Origin: a virus
DNA length: 64,000 bases
Virus record (IMG/VR): IMGVR_UViG_3300025317_000002
Location: 1-64,000 of that record
Strand: one strand, 5' to 3'
The position numbers were made by a program, and so were the translations under genes. This document shows, in pieces, positions 62,119 to 64,000 of the stretch; position 1 is the stretch's first letter, and each line of letters begins with the position of its first letter. The notes below the pieces were generated by a model that saw nothing but the letters and a program-made list of their open reading frames with translations, was not told the DNA's origin and did not search any database.

Positions 62119-62455
62119 TGTCTTTTTCCTCTTTCTTTTTCTCACACCTAATTTTTGGCCCCTCCTTCCAACCATAAACCAATCTTCCCTCTCGAACAAG
62201 TCGAGTTAGCTTTCGTCCCGGAATTATCTGAACTTTAACTCTCTCCCCAAGGTGGATGATTCCATTTGGGGTTGATTTGGTAATAGGCTTAGCAACAATC
62301 GGTCGAAACAAAAAGTCTCCACGTAGGAAAACGTAGTTACCTTGAGCCAGGGTTTCCATAATGACTTCCAGAGTCTTGTTGAGAACAGTCAAGACTTCTT
62401 CAAAGGGAATTGTGGTTTCCTTGGAAACTTGTTTGGCTAACTCACGTCTACGCAT
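62108..62455 (-). CDS. HU/IHF-family DNA-binding protein
   Basis: 115 residues from ATG 62455. RRELAKQVSKETTIPFEEVL, then LNKTLEVIMETLAQG, is the two-helix dimerisation part, followed by GNYVFLRGDFLFRPI and the beta arm (KPITKSTPNGIIHLGERVKV, QIIPGRKL) of HU/IHF proteins. A 25-residue acidic-basic tail is added. It would bend and compact DNA; coupled to the portal gene by overlap, so it may be produced late and act in replication, packaging or nucleoid remodelling. Confidence 0.8.
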   Translation of the reverse strand: MRRRELAKQVSKETTIPFEEVLTVLNKTLEVIMETLAQGNYVFLRGDFLFRPIVAKPITKSTPNGIIHLGERVKVQIIPGRKLTRLVREGRLVYGWKEGPKIRCEKKKEEKDNEE

Positions 62456-63995
62456 GAAGATCCGCCTTTTCGGGATCAAAGGAGTTAACGGAGCCTGGAG
62501 CAGGTAAAATATCCCGCCTCACATATTTTCCGCCACTGATCCTTCCCCTACAAGCTGCATCTAACTCTGTCAGATCTTTAAGGTGTCCAAGCCTTTGCAC
62601 AAAATCTGGATCTTCATCCAAAACATCCGCCACGATTTGGTTGGCCTTTTGCAGGTCCTCCATTGGCATATTCTTAGCAATATTGGAAGGGGCTCCAAGA
62701 ACTGCCTTCGGGTCTGGAAATACTCTTTTTATCATCTCGTCTTCCATTCCCAGAATATTGGAGAGAATATAGAGCGTCCAAGTTGCAGGATTTAACATAA
62801 GTTGTGTGCCAACATTGAAGAGACGTTCCGCCACTCCTACTTTGATCTGTAGAGTTTCTAGTCTCTGCGTCTCAGCGAGCTGGGAGACAACCGTCATCAT
62901 GAGCTGATAGATCAAGTGCTTTGGAATAAACCCTCGTGCAGCCATGTGAACGTCAATTGTTCTTCGAAGCCCGATTATGACTGCCTTTTGCACTTTGAGA
63001 ATCGTTCTGGCATAGCGAATATCCTGCTGGGCTAAGCTTAGCCTAGTTACAAATGCTGCTGGAAGATCTGATTCCTGAGAAAGATAAACACGAGGAACCT
63101 TGAGTCCAGCATACATACGAGACTTGAAGTAATCGATTCCTCCAAGATCCCTTCCTCCGACTGTTCCGGGAAGCTTGACTACATCCGAAGTTGAGCCTGA
63201 CATAACTGGCCACCAGATATCGTCATCATAAATGGAGGCCAGCCAGTTGCTTTTGAATTCTCCGGTAACCGGATCAATGTAATTTCGTTTCTTGTAAGCC
63301 GAACGCCATCTCTTAATAATACGCAGACGTTCTTCGGGAGTGGCGTTACCAGTATCGATCTTGTAGAGAAATCTGTCAGGTGCTCGAAGAATCTCGTAGA
63401 TGAAGACATTATCTTCTAACATCTTGACCCGCTTCCAGTTATCCCGAATTGGAAGAAAAAGAGAATCTCCGTAGATAGAATCTGGAGTTCGGGAGGGAAG
63501 GATATAGTGTGTAAACTCCCAGGGGTGAAGCTCCTTGTCAATTTTTGGCATAGGAACGGAAGAAACATCTCCCGAATTTATGATTTTGTAGCCTTTTGTA
63601 TTTCCCATGAAATCAACATTTTTCATTACATCTCTCGCTGGAAAATACTTAGCTCCGTAAACACCATCTCTGACAAAGAGCATGTCGAATACGTCCCCAA
63701 ACTTAGCAAGGGTCCTGCAAAGAGAAGGAAGCCGCGAATCGATATTAAGAGAAGCCAAAACCCTCTCCCCTTCCTTAAGTATTGTCTTCTCTTTGGCATC
63801 GATCCAAGCGGAGGATTGGTGTTGTGGGTCAATCTGAATAGCATCTTCCGCTACCAAATCCAAGAAAGCAGAAGTATCAGGATACTGATCCATGGCTTCA
63901 TAATCCCGATACATCTGCAATCTAGAGAAATCTGGTTGGAACTGAGATTGAAGCCACTCATAGACTCCTCCCTGATAGAGAGCACTTCCATCCAT
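62448..63995 (-). CDS. Portal protein (T4 gp20-like)
   Basis: At least 515 residues; the frame is open to the window edge, so the true start could lie beyond it. Typical gp20 words: the central FLYKIDTGNATPEERLRIIK, KKRNYIDPVTGEFKSNWLAS, DDIWWPVMSGSTSDVVKLPG and LSQESDLPAAFVTRLSLAQQ. It forms the dodecameric vertex ring through which DNA is packaged. It is on the strand opposite to capsid and protease, unlike in T4 where gp20 to gp23 are collinear. Confidence 0.85.
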   Translation of the reverse strand: MDGSALYQGGVYEWLQSQFQPDFSRLQMYRDYEAMDQYPDTSAFLDLVAEDAIQIDPQHQSSAWIDAKEKTILKEGERVLASLNIDSRLPSLCRTLAKFGDVFDMLFVRDGVYGAKYFPARDVMKNVDFMGNTKGYKIINSGDVSSVPMPKIDKELHPWEFTHYILPSRTPDSIYGDSLFLPIRDNWKRVKMLEDNVFIYEILRAPDRFLYKIDTGNATPEERLRIIKRWRSAYKKRNYIDPVTGEFKSNWLASIYDDDIWWPVMSGSTSDVVKLPGTVGGRDLGGIDYFKSRMYAGLKVPRVYLSQESDLPAAFVTRLSLAQQDIRYARTILKVQKAVIIGLRRTIDVHMAARGFIPKHLIYQLMMTVVSQLAETQRLETLQIKVGVAERLFNVGTQLMLNPATWTLYILSNILGMEDEMIKRVFPDPKAVLGAPSNIAKNMPMEDLQKANQIVADVLDEDPDFVQRLGHLKDLTELDAACRGRISGGKYVRRDILPAPGSVNSFDPEKADLHA

Positions 63996-64000
63996 ACTGG

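Overview
The window reads as part of a large tailed-phage genome (or prophage) of the contractile-tail, T4-related type. A gp23-like major capsid protein, a gp21-like prohead protease, a gp20-like portal, a sheath, a gp19-like tube, and gp25, gp6, gpI, gp5 and gp27-type baseplate proteins are all recognisable from their translations. Genes are tightly packed, often overlapping by ATGA, TAATG or GTGA, and many have AAGGAG-type ribosome sites. The host cannot be named from this sequence.

Layout. Positions 1-2382 carry no convincing protein gene. Roughly 74-1395 is an unbroken series of more than twenty perfect or near-perfect nested stems and is best explained as one very large structured noncoding RNA. 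It is followed by a phased TGTCAA box array (1627-1687), six 19-bp tandem repeats (1904-2017) and an extended -10 promoter (2311-2334). From 2383 to 52104 every gene is on the plus strand. Two small regulatory-type proteins come first, then a run of lysine-rich proteins sharing a short helical tag (3730-7573), FN3-like virion proteins, protease-scaffold, capsid, neck, sheath, tube, chaperone, tape measure, an amidase, and a 2515-residue fibre. A response regulator, small membrane proteins and a GIY-YIG homing endonuclease follow. The baseplate genes come next (37262-47282), then fibre or receptor-binding candidates (47282-52104). From 52105 to 63995 genes run on the minus strand. Read in the direction of transcription they are portal, HU-like protein, zinc-ribbon proteins, a LamG-containing giant protein, several small zinc proteins, an HNH-AP2 insertion, a class II aminoacyl-tRNA-synthetase-like enzyme and a deoxynucleoside kinase with an alpha-CTD-like tail.

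How it works together. The plus-strand block builds the head (protease, scaffold, capsid and probable internal head proteins), neck, contractile tail, baseplate and fibres. The amidase and the small membrane proteins are lysis or entry candidates. The minus-strand block adds the portal and a few metabolic or information-processing enzymes.

Most notable signals: (1) the giant structured RNA candidate at the left end; (2) a helical tag shared by about ten otherwise unrelated small proteins, possibly a capsid-targeting peptide; (3) an FN3-like domain copied into at least six virion-protein positions, including two copies inside the tail sheath; (4) a probable frameshifted tail-assembly chaperone extension; (5) three short genes each interrupted by one in-frame stop codon; (6) a kinase fused to an RNA polymerase alpha-CTD-like domain; (7) a stand-alone response regulator among tail genes.
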